64,000 bases of DNA, taken from NCBI RefSeq assembly GCF_011734195.1, contig NZ_JAANTH010000002.1, positions 1,054,001 through 1,118,000 of the forward strand. Reading direction: 5' to 3'. Positions 1-7,479 of the stretch are shown piece by piece; within the stretch, counting starts at the first letter, position 1, and every line of letters starts with the position of its first letter. The translations under genes were made by a program, and so were the position numbers. Origin of the DNA: Halobacterium sp. R2-5. Its GTDB lineage: Archaea > Halobacteriota > Halobacteria > Halobacteriales > Halobacteriaceae. The notes below the pieces were generated by a model, which saw nothing but the letters and a program-made list of their open reading frames with translations, had not been told where the DNA came from and made no database searches.

Positions 1-1
1 G

Positions 2-706
2 CTCGCGGGCGTCTCCGGCGAGGAGGCGTACGTAGCGGAACTCCACGACTACGAGATGCGAGGCGAGGGCTGGGTCGTCGGCGTCGACGCCGGTGGCGAG
101 GCCCGCTGGAGCGACGGCGGCGGCGACGGCTTCCACGCGGTCGCGCCGAGCGACGCGGGCGCGCTGCTCGCGGGCCGACGCGACGGTCGGGCGTGGGCAG
201 TCGAGTACGACGCCGAGGGCGAGCGGACAGACACGGAAGCCACGGAGGACGCACCCGAGAGCGTCTACGCGGGTGTCGCACGGACCACCGACGGTCACCT
301 CCTCGCGGGGTACGGCCAGCAGGACGACGAGACGAACGCGCTGCTCGCCGCGGTGGGAACCGAGAGCGAGGACACGGAGGACGCCGAGGCGGCCGAGCGC
401 CTGCTGGAGGTGGTGGTCACCGAGCGCGGCGAACTGAAGTACGAGTTCACCGCGGACGGCGCCGTCGAGGGCGTCAGGGTGAACGGACGCGTGAAGGCCG
501 AGCGCAACGACGACGTCATCGAGCACGACGACGGCACGGTCACCGTCTCGGGGTACACCGGGAAGCCCGGCTACGGCGACGCCGGGTTCGGGGACGCGTT
601 CCGGGTCACAGGCCCGGTGACGTCGTTCGCGCGGACGGGCGGGGACGCCGACTTCGTCCTCCGAGTCGACGGCGAACGTGTTCCACTCGAGGAACTCGTC
701 GAGTGA
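2..706 (+). CDS. PQQ-like repeat protein, C-terminal part (5' truncated by window)
   Basis: The reading frame is already open at base 2, so the N-terminus lies upstream of the window. The visible 234 residues start with two degenerate repeats of the pattern aromatic-x-hydrophobic-x-D-x-G-E-A-x-W followed by a short D-A-G-A-L-L-A-G type strand. This resembles the beta-propeller repeats of haloarchaeal exported PQQ-like proteins. A Glu/Asp-rich linker follows, then a C-terminal domain of about 80 residues (V-N-G-R-V, G-Y-T-G, V-D-G-E-R-V) that looks like a beta sandwich. No enzymatic motif is visible. The internal ATG at base 56 is unlikely to be the start because the repeat pattern extends upstream of it. 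Function unknown; an extracellular structural or binding role is inferred only. Confidence 0.6.
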   Translation, partial: LAGVSGEEAYVAELHDYEMRGEGWVVGVDAGGEARWSDGGGDGFHAVAPSDAGALLAGRRDGRAWAVEYDAEGERTDTEATEDAPESVYAGVARTTDGHLLAGYGQQDDETNALLAAVGTESEDTEDAEAAERLLEVVVTERGELKYEFTADGAVEGVRVNGRVKAERNDDVIEHDDGTVTVSGYTGKPGYGDAGFGDAFRVTGPVTSFARTGGDADFVLRVDGERVPLEELVE

Positions 707-766
707 GCGGGCTACTCGCAGTCGTTCGGACCCACGCTTAAGTGTCAGAGTGGCGTATCGTCTCGC

Positions 767-1240
767 ATGGTCTCGACAGGCGACTCCGCACCGGTGTTCT
801 CGGCGACGCTCGGCACGACCGACCACGAGGACTTCGACCTCGGCGACCACCTCGGCGACGGCCCCGTCGTGCTCGCGTTCTTCCCGGGCGCGTTCACGCC
901 GCCGTGCACGAACGAGATGGTCGCCCTGCAGGACCGCCTCTCCGAGTTCGAAGACGCGGGCGCCACCGTGTTCGGCGTGAGCGCGGACTCCCCGTTCTCG
1001 CAGGGCGCGTTCCGCGACGAACACGGCATCGAGTTCGACCTCGTCAGCGACACGGGCGGCGGCGCCATCCGGGAGTACGGCCTCGAGATGGACATCCCCG
1101 ACCTCGGGCTCTACGGCATCGCCAACCGCGCCGTGTTCGTCGTCGACGACGACGGCGAGGTGACGTACTCGTGGGTCGCCGACGACCCGACGAACGAACC
1201 CGACTACGAGGAGCTGCTCGACGCGGTCGAAGCGGCGTAG
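767..1240 (+). CDS. Peroxiredoxin (AhpC/TSA family, 1-Cys type)
   Basis: This 157-residue thioredoxin-fold peroxidase would reduce hydrogen peroxide and organic hydroperoxides in the cytoplasm. The peroxidatic motif P-G-A-F-T-P-P-C is present, with Cys47 as the only cysteine in the protein, so it must act as a 1-Cys enzyme resolved by an external thiol. The length matches the short BCP/AhpE-like group. It starts at an ATG (M-V-S-T-G-D) and is a single-gene unit: the upstream gene ends at 706 and the downstream gene runs on the opposite strand. Family is clear; the reductant is not known. Confidence 0.9.
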   Translation: MVSTGDSAPVFSATLGTTDHEDFDLGDHLGDGPVVLAFFPGAFTPPCTNEMVALQDRLSEFEDAGATVFGVSADSPFSQGAFRDEHGIEFDLVSDTGGGAIREYGLEMDIPDLGLYGIANRAVFVVDDDGEVTYSWVADDPTNEPDYEELLDAVEAA

Positions 1241-1253
1241 AGCGGGAGAGCCG

Positions 1254-1613
1254 CTACTCGCGCCCGGCGCTCGACTCGTTCTCGATTACGTCGACGGTGA
1301 TCGTCTGCCCGTCAGGTATCGCGCCGACGAGCGTGGCGTCGCCGTCGCTCGCGAGCGCGGTCGCGACGAAGCGCTCGCCCGTGTGGTTCGCGACTGCGTC
1401 CGCCGCGGTCGGTGCGTCGTCGGTGCTGTTCGTCCTGGTCGTGTCGTTCGTCTCCGTCGGCGTGCTCGTCGTGCCGGTCGCCGCGTCGCCGGGCTGGTCG
1501 GCGGGGCCCGACAGCAGCGGCCCGGTACCCGCGTCCAGCGGGCCCGCGACGACGCCGCCAGCGAGGAGGGCTGCGGCGACGAGCACGCACGCGAGGACCA
1601 ATCGTCGTCGCAT
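1254..1613 (-). CDS. Small exported hypothetical protein
   Basis: A 119-residue protein starting M-R-R-R-L, followed by a hydrophobic stretch rich in Ala, Leu and Val (about residues 4-24) that forms a signal peptide or N-terminal anchor. After it comes a Thr/Ser/Asn/Asp-rich linker of the kind that is O-glycosylated in haloarchaeal surface proteins, then about 50 residues of a small beta-rich domain (residues about 70-115). An upstream in-frame start at 1667 would add 18 residues before the signal peptide, so the ATG at 1613 is preferred. It is convergent with the peroxiredoxin gene and divergent from the aldo/keto reductase. No family recognised. Confidence 0.55.
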   Translation of the reverse strand: MRRRLVLACVLVAAALLAGGVVAGPLDAGTGPLLSGPADQPGDAATGTTSTPTETNDTTRTNSTDDAPTAADAVANHTGERFVATALASDGDATLVGAIPDGQTITVDVIENESSAGRE

Positions 1614-1752
1614 GCGAGTGGGGCAACGGAGCCCCGGCTTCAATCGATTTCGTTCCGCTGCAGCCACTGAGAACCCACCGGAAGCCGAACGGAGCCCGGC
1701 GTTGCCGCTTGCTGAATCCTTTTTCGGCCGGTGTGCGTATCACCGACCGACT

Positions 1753-2754
1753 ATGACCGACACTGACCTCCGGTTCGTGCAGTTCGGCGACACGGGCCTC
1801 CAGACCAGCGAGCTGCAGTTCGGGACGTGGCGCTTCGGCCGAGAGACCGAGGAAGGAAACGTGGAGATCGGCGAGAAGCGCGCGAAGAACCTGCTGGACG
1901 CGTACGCCGACGCGGGCGGCCGGTACATCGACACCGCGGACGTCTACGGCGGCGGCAAGAGCGAGGAGTGGATCGGCGACTGGCTCGCCGACCGGGACCG
2001 AGAGCGATACACCATCGCCTCGAAGGTGTACTGGCAGATTCGGGACGGCGACCCGAACAGCCGCGGGAACAACCGGAAGAACGTCCGCGACCGCGTCGAC
2101 GCCATCCTCGACCGCCTCGGCACCGACTACGTCGACGTGCTGTACATCCACCGCTGGGACGACCAGACGCCGACGCGGGAGCTCATGCGCACGCTGAACG
2201 GCCTCGTCGAGGAGGGGAAAGTCCACTACCTCGGCGCGTCGACGCTGCGGCCGAACGCGTGGAAGGTCGCGAAGGCCAACGAACTCGCGCGCAGCGAGGG
2301 CTACGAGCCGTTCACGGTCGTCCAGCCGCGGTACAACCTCGTCGACCGCGAAATCGAGGGAGATTACTTAGAGATGGCCCGCAGCGAGGGGCTCGCGGTC
2401 TGCCCGTGGAGCCCGCTCGGCCAGGGCTTCCTCACCGGAAAGTACGACCGCGAGGACGGTCTCACCGGCGAGTCCCGCGCCAGCGAGGACACGCGCTGGG
2501 AGAAGAACTACCTCACCGAGGAGAACTTCGACCTCCACGACGCCCTCGACGAAGTCGCCGACGAGGTCGACGCGACGCCCGCTCAGACCGCGCTCGCGTG
2601 GCTCAGCCACCGCGACGGCGTCACCGCGCCCATCGTCGGCGCGCGCACCGTCGAACAGCTAGAGGAGAACCTCGCGGCCGCCGACATCGACCTCTCCGAC
2701 GAACAGGTCGACCGTCTCACGGAGGCCAAGGAAGGCCCGTACGACGGGCTCTGA
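1753..2754 (+). CDS. Aldo/keto reductase
   Basis: A 333-residue NADPH-dependent (beta/alpha)8 oxidoreductase acting on aldehydes, ketones or sugars. The AKR catalytic tetrad is visible: Asp60 and Tyr65 in D-T-A-D-V-Y, Lys91 in I-A-S-K-V and His133 in Y-I-H-R-W. The cofactor-binding C-terminal section (P-I-V-G-A-R-T-V-E-Q-L-E-E-N) is also present. It resembles the YhdN / potassium-channel beta-subunit-like branch; the substrate cannot be told. The open frame extends far upstream, but homology starts at the ATG at 1753 (M-T-D-T-D-L-R-F). It stands as a single-gene unit. Confidence 0.88.
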   Translation: MTDTDLRFVQFGDTGLQTSELQFGTWRFGRETEEGNVEIGEKRAKNLLDAYADAGGRYIDTADVYGGGKSEEWIGDWLADRDRERYTIASKVYWQIRDGDPNSRGNNRKNVRDRVDAILDRLGTDYVDVLYIHRWDDQTPTRELMRTLNGLVEEGKVHYLGASTLRPNAWKVAKANELARSEGYEPFTVVQPRYNLVDREIEGDYLEMARSEGLAVCPWSPLGQGFLTGKYDREDGLTGESRASEDTRWEKNYLTEENFDLHDALDEVADEVDATPAQTALAWLSHRDGVTAPIVGARTVEQLEENLAAADIDLSDEQVDRLTEAKEGPYDGL

Positions 2755-2788
2755 ACCGGGAGAGCGAAGCGCCGTCTCCGGTCTGTCC

Positions 2789-3427
2789 TCAGTAGCCGGT
2801 GCCGAGGTAGGTGTGGACGTGGTCGCCGGATTCGAGTTCGTCCACGAACGCGACCGCGAAGTCCTCCATGGAGATGTAGCTCTCGCCGTCATCGTCGGCG
2901 ACGAGTTCGCCCTCCGCGGTCCGGTACTCGCCCGTGCGCTCGCCGGGTTCGATGAGCGCCGCGGGCGCGACGTACGTCCACTCCAGGTCGTCGGCCGCGC
3001 TAATCACGTCGTAGGCGTCGATGGCCGCGCGAGCAATCGGGACCCAGTCTTCGGGGAAGTCCTCCGTTTCGACCAGCCGGGTGTCCGGACCGACGTAGAG
3101 GCCGCCCGCGCCGCCCGTCCAGACGAGGCGGTCGACGCCCGCATCCCGCATCCCCGCGACGACCGCTTCGGACATCTCCACGAGCACGTCTACGTCCTCG
3201 TCTTCGCCGGGACCGAGCGCGGACGCCACCGCGTCGTGGCCCTCCGCGAGGTCCGCGACGTCGACCTCGTTGGTGGCGTCGATCGCGACGGTTTCGAAGT
3301 CCGGGTCGTCGATGCCGTCGACGTGGCCACTCCGGGAGACGCCAGTTACGGTGTGCCCGCGGGACAAGAGTTCGTCCGCGATCCGGTGGCCGATGCGTCC
3401 GCTCGCGCCCAGGAGGAGTACGTCCAT
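2789..3427 (-). CDS. NAD(P)-binding protein, NmrA/SDR-a5-like
   Basis: A 212-residue Rossmann-fold protein starting M-D-V-L-L-L-G-A-S-G-R-I-G-H, with the G-x-x-G-x-x-G dinucleotide-binding loop at residues 7-13. The rest (V-D-R-L-V-W-T-G-G-A-G-G-L about residue 90, and a C-terminal I-S-M-E-D-F-A-V-A-F) matches the atypical SDR group that includes YwnB and NmrA-like NAD(P)-binding proteins. These often act as redox sensors or flavin/quinone reductases. There is no classical Y-x-x-x-K site. An upstream start at 3457 exists, but the Rossmann strand begins at the ATG at 3427. Convergent with the aldo/keto reductase. Confidence 0.8.
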   Translation of the reverse strand: MDVLLLGASGRIGHRIADELLSRGHTVTGVSRSGHVDGIDDPDFETVAIDATNEVDVADLAEGHDAVASALGPGEDEDVDVLVEMSEAVVAGMRDAGVDRLVWTGGAGGLYVGPDTRLVETEDFPEDWVPIARAAIDAYDVISAADDLEWTYVAPAALIEPGERTGEYRTAEGELVADDDGESYISMEDFAVAFVDELESGDHVHTYLGTGY

Positions 3428-3498
3428 GTCGCGTCTACGTTCGTCGGGCACCGACATATGGGTTTGCGAAGCGACACGTAAGGTACGGTTCCGGCGCC

Positions 3499-3918
3499 CT
3501 ACTCCTCGCGGCGCGCCTGCCGGACCGCGTCAGCTATTTCGTCCGGGTGGTCGGCGGCGACCCGGAGCACAGCGTCGTGGAGCTCCCGTTTCTCCTCGTT
3601 CCGGATGCCGGCGTCTCGGAGCGAGCGCACGACGTCCAGGTCGAGCGCGTCCTCGAGCGCCGTCCACGCCTCCGGCCGCGCGTACATCGGGGACTGCTTC
3701 ACGTCGTCGTACTCGAACGCGGGCGTGTCGCTGACCGCCGGTTCCGGGGACTCCTTCTCGGGTTCCGAATCGGCCGTCTCCTCCGCCGTCGAGTCGGGCG
3801 TCGACGACCCGGCCGGAACCTCGGGCGCCGCGTCGGGTTCCGGCTCGCTCGCTTCCGTTTCCTCGTCCTGCTTGTCCGGGCGGTCCTGCTCGGCGGCTTC
3901 GAGGTCGTCGAACCCCAT
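3499..3918 (-). CDS. Acidic partner protein encoded with ParA
   Basis: A 139-residue protein whose first about 75 residues are almost entirely Glu, Asp, Pro, Ser and Thr (intrinsically disordered). The last about 60 residues (F-E-Y-D-D-V-K-Q-S-P-M-Y to the R-R-E-E end) form predicted helices with some basic residues. Its ATG overlaps the ParA stop codon (TAATG at 3916-3920), so the two are translationally coupled. No ParB domain or recognisable helix-turn-helix is present. By position it could be the centromere-binding or adaptor partner of this ParA. Function is inferred from coupling only. Confidence 0.75.
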   Translation of the reverse strand: MGFDDLEAAEQDRPDKQDEETEASEPEPDAAPEVPAGSSTPDSTAEETADSEPEKESPEPAVSDTPAFEYDDVKQSPMYARPEAWTALEDALDLDVVRSLRDAGIRNEEKRELHDAVLRVAADHPDEIADAVRQARREE

Positions 3919-4793
3919 TACCGGCTCACCTCCCCGCGCTCGACGATCTGCGCGAGCTCGTCGTAGGCCGCGAGCTGGTCGCACTCGGGGTCGTAGTCCC
4001 GCAGCGGCACGCCCTCCTGGTGGGCGTCGTCGATGGCCGCGCGGTACCGGACGCCCGGCAGGTCGCCGTCGTAGCTCCCGTCGTCGATGGCTTCCCAGTC
4101 GTCCTCGGAGAGGTACGCGAAGTTCGGGACGAGGTGGTCAATGGCGTCCCGCGTCGTGATCTCGCGGAGGAGCTTGCGGTCCCGGGTCGACTGGTCGATG
4201 CGCTTGCGGAGGTCCGAGGGGACGACCGCGAGGATGTCCAACTCGAAGTACTCGCGGGCCTCCTGGACGAGCCGGTCGAGCGTGTTCGACAGCCCGGTCT
4301 CGTAGCCGTTCTCAGGCCGCAGCGGGATGATGAGGTTCCCGGTGGCGTACATCGCGTTGTCGTTGAGCTTCCCGCGGTTCGCGGGGCAGTCGATGACCAC
4401 GTAGTCGTAGTCCTCGCCGAGCAGCGGGTCGACGAGGTCCTTCTTCAGTCGCGTCGTCCCCATCGTCGCCTCCTTGAGCGCGGACTGCACGCTCTCGAGG
4501 TCCTCGTGGGCGGGGAAGAGGTCCAGTCCCTCGGCGACGTTGACGACGTGCTCGCGCGGGTCCTCGCCTTCGAGGAGGACGGCCTCGGCGTGGTTGCTGC
4601 CGTCCTCGTCCGTGCTGTTGTACCGCTGCTCGAACCCGAGGTTGAGCGTCATGTGCCCGTTGTCGTCGAGGTCGACGACGAGCGCGCGCTCGTTGCGGTG
4701 CGCGAGTTCGCGCGCGAGGTTGAGCGCTGTGGTCGTCTTCGCGAATCCACCCTTCAGGATACCGACACTGACGGCGCGTGGTTCCGTTTGCAT
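3918..4793 (-). CDS. ParA-family partition ATPase
   Basis: A 291-residue P-loop ATPase of the ParA/Soj/MinD superfamily. The deviant Walker A motif K-G-G-F-A-K-T-T lies at residues 14-21, with the signature lysine in first position. The switch I region V-D-L-D-D-N-G-H appears near residue 45 and the Walker B-like strand V-V-I-D-C-P-A-N-R near residue 130. These proteins form ATP-dependent DNA-bound gradients that segregate plasmids or chromosomes. The start at 4793 (M-Q-T-E-P-R) puts the P-loop at the usual distance; the upstream extension to 4868 is Arg/His-rich and unlike haloarchaeal protein. No ParB gene is adjacent. A cluster of palindromes lies immediately upstream. Confidence 0.92.
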   Translation of the reverse strand: MQTEPRAVSVGILKGGFAKTTTALNLARELAHRNERALVVDLDDNGHMTLNLGFEQRYNSTDEDGSNHAEAVLLEGEDPREHVVNVAEGLDLFPAHEDLESVQSALKEATMGTTRLKKDLVDPLLGEDYDYVVIDCPANRGKLNDNAMYATGNLIIPLRPENGYETGLSNTLDRLVQEAREYFELDILAVVPSDLRKRIDQSTRDRKLLREITTRDAIDHLVPNFAYLSEDDWEAIDDGSYDGDLPGVRYRAAIDDAHQEGVPLRDYDPECDQLAAYDELAQIVERGEVSR

Positions 4794-4810
4794 TGTGTAC
4801 CTCGTCAGGG

Positions 4811-4974
4811 ATAGGCACCTATCGCGTCTGTGGTGCCTACGCTGAATCAGGTGGCCATTCCTCGCCACCAGGCATAAAACGACGGGAATAGGTAGCAGAG
4901 GTAGGTAAAATAGGTACCTAATCTACACCAACTACCTAAGGTAGTATAGGTAAGTAAGCTAGCTCAGCTAGCTT
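4811..4974. repeat. Cluster of TAGGTA-type palindromes upstream of parA (candidate parS/operator)
   Basis: Several inverted repeats occur within 164 bases. ATAGG-CA-CCTAT is at 4811-4822. GGTGGC-N8-GCCACC is at 4850-4869. The perfect palindrome TAGGTACCTA is at 4911-4920. ACTACCT-A-AGGTAGT is at 4931-4945. AAGCTAGCT-C-AGCTAGCTT is at 4956-4974. Single TAGGTA/TACCTA half-sites lie between them (for example 4889-4894, 4902-4906 and 4947-4952). The stretch from 4880 is much more AT-rich than the flanking genes. Partition loci often have such arrays as centromere and autoregulatory operator; that role is inferred here. Confidence 0.6.
4870..4880 (-). promoter_or_regulatory. Candidate parA promoter (TATA on minus strand)
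   Basis: On the minus strand the bases read GTTTTATGCC, a TATA-like element about 27 bases before a start site near 4849. This would give a leader of about 55 bases that contains the ATAGG-CA-CCTAT palindrome at 4811-4822, a layout suited to autoregulation. Confidence 0.4.
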
Positions 4975-5775
4975 GACTACCTTCAGCGGAATTCCGGCGG
5001 TAGTGACGGCACACAGATGTCGCTCCCGGTCGGCGTTCTACTCGCCAGCGAATCGACGAGCGGGCGAGTGCTGGTCGCCGAGGGAATTCACCGCCACTCT
5101 TCCGACTGCAGACCGACAGGCTGGGACCCTGTTCTCGGCGCGAGCGGACCTCCGATTCTACCCCTCTCGAGCCTGGTCTTCCACGTCTTCGCTGTCGGCT
5201 TCGGGCAACGGCTTCCGTATCACGGTATCCGATTTATCGACGCCGTGGGACCCGGTCCACTCGCGGTACGCACCTGCTGATTGCTCGGCATCGACTGAAC
5301 CGAAAACGGACCAGGCAACTTCCGGCGGATGGGGAGCTTGCTTCGCAGACGCGGTTCACACCTCGGTCTGGCGGCGAGTGGTGAGGGTCCCCTCCTTATT
5401 CGTGTGCCACATTCGCAGGCACCTCGGCGATGTGGATTTTGCGTAATTTCCGCCCATCGCTGGTCGGGCTTCGAGGACGAACTACTGGAACCCTCGGCGT
5501 CTGGCAGTAACTCTCGTGCTCGCGAGCGCGCACGCGAGGCGGCCCGGTTTGTCTACTCGATTCGACGACCGCCCGAGCGACAGCCTCGTCGACGAACAAG
5601 CGGGGGCCGAGAGATATTGTCGGAGGGAGACACGATCAGTGTGAGCCCTCAGATGCGAGCGAGTGACTGTGGTTGTCCCTCCCGTTTCGCCGCCGAGAGC
5701 GAAAATCAGTCCCGGAGCCACCATCGATAAACCGTATACTGGGATATCGAAAGTCGGCCGTCCGTGCCAGAGAGA
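4975..5775. other. Non-coding, less GC-rich stretch between parA and the AOR gene
   Basis: About 800 bases with no convincing gene. The open frames here (for example 4973-5446 plus and 5396-5599 minus) translate to Ser/Arg/Pro-rich sequence without the acidic bias of real genes in this genome, and they match no family I recognise. Base composition is visibly less GC-biased than on either side. It could be degraded plasmid or mobile DNA, or part of a replication/partition region. No tRNA or terminal inverted repeats were recognised. Confidence 0.5.
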
Positions 5776-5790
5776 CGTAGATTTTTGTAT
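5776..5790 (+). promoter_or_regulatory. TATA element of the AOR gene
   Basis: The T-rich element GATTTTTGTAT lies about 27 bases before 5806-5812, so the message is probably leaderless and starts at the GTG (5806) or ATG (5812). Confidence 0.5.
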
Positions 5791-5811
5791 CGCACCGCCC
5801 GATGAGTGAAC

Positions 5812-7479
5812 ATGCTCCACAGCAAGGGACCGCTGGTGTCCATCGACGTCGGCGAGCGCGAGGCGTCGGAGACCGACATCACACAGGTCCAACGGCAGTA
5901 CATCGGTGGGCGTGGCGTGGCGACGCGGCTCGCACACGAACGCATCCCGTTCGACGCGGACCCGTTCGGGCCGGAGAACCGCGCAGTGTTCACGACGGGG
6001 CCGATGCAGGCCTCTCAGATGAGCTTCACTGGACGGACGAACTGCACGGCGCTGTCGCCGCTGACGGACGGCCTGCTGTCCTCGAACGCGGGCGGGTTCG
6101 TCTCCAGGCACCTCGCGGCCACGGGCTACGGCGCCGTCGAGCTCGCGGGCGCGAGCGACGAACTACTCGCCGTCCACGTCACCGACGAGGGCGTGGAGTT
6201 CGAGGAAGTCCCCCAGTTAGAGGAAGCCACCGTCTCGGAGACGGTCGAGTACCTGGAGGACGAGCACGGCATCTCCAGCGACCAGACCGCAGTCATCGGG
6301 CCGGCGGGCGAGCACGAGGTGCGGTTCGCGTCGGTCATGACGACCGAGGAGCGCGCGTTCGGGCGTGGTGGGCTCGGTGCCGTCCTGGGCTCGAAGAACG
6401 TCAAGGCCGTCACGTTCGAGGGCGACTCCGCGCCGGACATCGAGGTGCCGGCGGGCCAGATGGACATCCACCGCGAGGCCGCCACTGACGACCACATCAT
6501 GAAGCGGCAGGGCACGGTCTCGGTGATGGACCTCGCCAACGAGATGGACGGCCTGCCGTCGTACTACTTCTCCGAGCGCTCCTTCGAGGGCGTCGAGGGC
6601 ATCAACGGCGCCGCCGTCGAGTCGAAGAAGTACAAGAAGGCGACGTGTTCGGCGTGCGCGTTCGCGTGCAAGCTCCCGACGCGGGACGAAGAGCGCGGCG
6701 TGGAGACGGAGGGCCCGGAGTTCGAGGTGGCGATGGCGTTCGGCTCTAATTCGGGCGTCGACGACATCGTCGACGTGATGCAGTCGAACGAGCTCTGCGA
6801 CGAGTACGGCCTCGACGCCATCTCCGCGGGGAACACCATCGCGGCGTACCTCGACGCCGAGGACGAGTTCGGGAACACCGACCTCATCTGGGAGCTCGTC
6901 GAGCAGATCGCGCACCGCGAGGGCGTCGGCGACCGGCTCGCGGAGGGCATCGGGCGCATCCACGACGACCTCGGCGTCGAGAACTGGTCGGTGAAGAACA
7001 TGGACTTCGCGGCCCACGAGGGGCGGCTCCTCCACGGGCAGGGGCTGTCGTACGCGGTGGCGAACCGCGGCGCCGACCACATGTACGCGACGTTCTACTC
7101 CGTGGAGTACCCGCTCGTCGACGAAGACGAAGCCATGGACCCCGCGGGCTTCGACGGGAAGCCCGAGCGCCTCGTCGAGCGCGAGAACCTGATGGCGCTC
7201 AACGACAGCGGCGTCGTCTGCAAATTCTCCCGGGACTTCATGTCCCCGGAGCGCTACGAGATGCTGTTCGGCGCGGACTTCCAGGACTTGCTGGAGGTGG
7301 GCGCGCGCACGGTGACGCTCGAACGTCACTTCAACAACCAGCGCGGCATCGACGAGGCCGACGACCGCCTCCCCTACGAGGACGAGCTCCCCGGCCTCGA
7401 CGACGCCATCCAGACGTACTACGACGTCCGCGGCTGGAACGACGACGGGACGGTCCCGGAGACGGCGCTGCCCGCGTAG
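5812..7479 (+). CDS. Aldehyde ferredoxin oxidoreductase (tungsten/molybdopterin)
   Basis: A 555-residue AOR-family enzyme oxidising aldehydes to carboxylates with reduction of ferredoxin. The N-terminal domain holds the tungstopterin-binding section (Y-I-G-G-R-G-V-A-T-R-L, T-G-P-M-Q-A and F-G-R-G-G-L-G-A-V-L-G-S-K-N-V-K). The [4Fe-4S] ligands are Cys279, Cys282 and Cys286 (C-x2-C-x3-C), with a C-terminal Cys470 in V-V-C-K-F. Length is slightly below the usual about 600 residues. The start is ATG 5812 or GTG 5806, both fitting the TATA position. The stop is directly followed by the convergent M20 gene. It may oxidise aldehydes released by the neighbouring aminotransferases and oxidases (inference). 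Confidence 0.88.
   Translation: MLHSKGPLVSIDVGEREASETDITQVQRQYIGGRGVATRLAHERIPFDADPFGPENRAVFTTGPMQASQMSFTGRTNCTALSPLTDGLLSSNAGGFVSRHLAATGYGAVELAGASDELLAVHVTDEGVEFEEVPQLEEATVSETVEYLEDEHGISSDQTAVIGPAGEHEVRFASVMTTEERAFGRGGLGAVLGSKNVKAVTFEGDSAPDIEVPAGQMDIHREAATDDHIMKRQGTVSVMDLANEMDGLPSYYFSERSFEGVEGINGAAVESKKYKKATCSACAFACKLPTRDEERGVETEGPEFEVAMAFGSNSGVDDIVDVMQSNELCDEYGLDAISAGNTIAAYLDAEDEFGNTDLIWELVEQIAHREGVGDRLAEGIGRIHDDLGVENWSVKNMDFAAHEGRLLHGQGLSYAVANRGADHMYATFYSVEYPLVDEDEAMDPAGFDGKPERLVERENLMALNDSGVVCKFSRDFMSPERYEMLFGADFQDLLEVGARTVTLERHFNNQRGIDEADDRLPYEDELPGLDDAIQTYYDVRGWNDDGTVPETALPA

Noticed and set aside
742-1752. Long N-terminal extension of the aldo/keto reductase frame
   Set aside because: Overlaps the peroxiredoxin gene and is Arg-rich; the AKR fold begins at 1753.
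4973-5446. Possible 157-residue gene downstream of the palindrome cluster
   Set aside because: Ser/Arg-rich, not acidic, and no family similarity; treated as non-coding.
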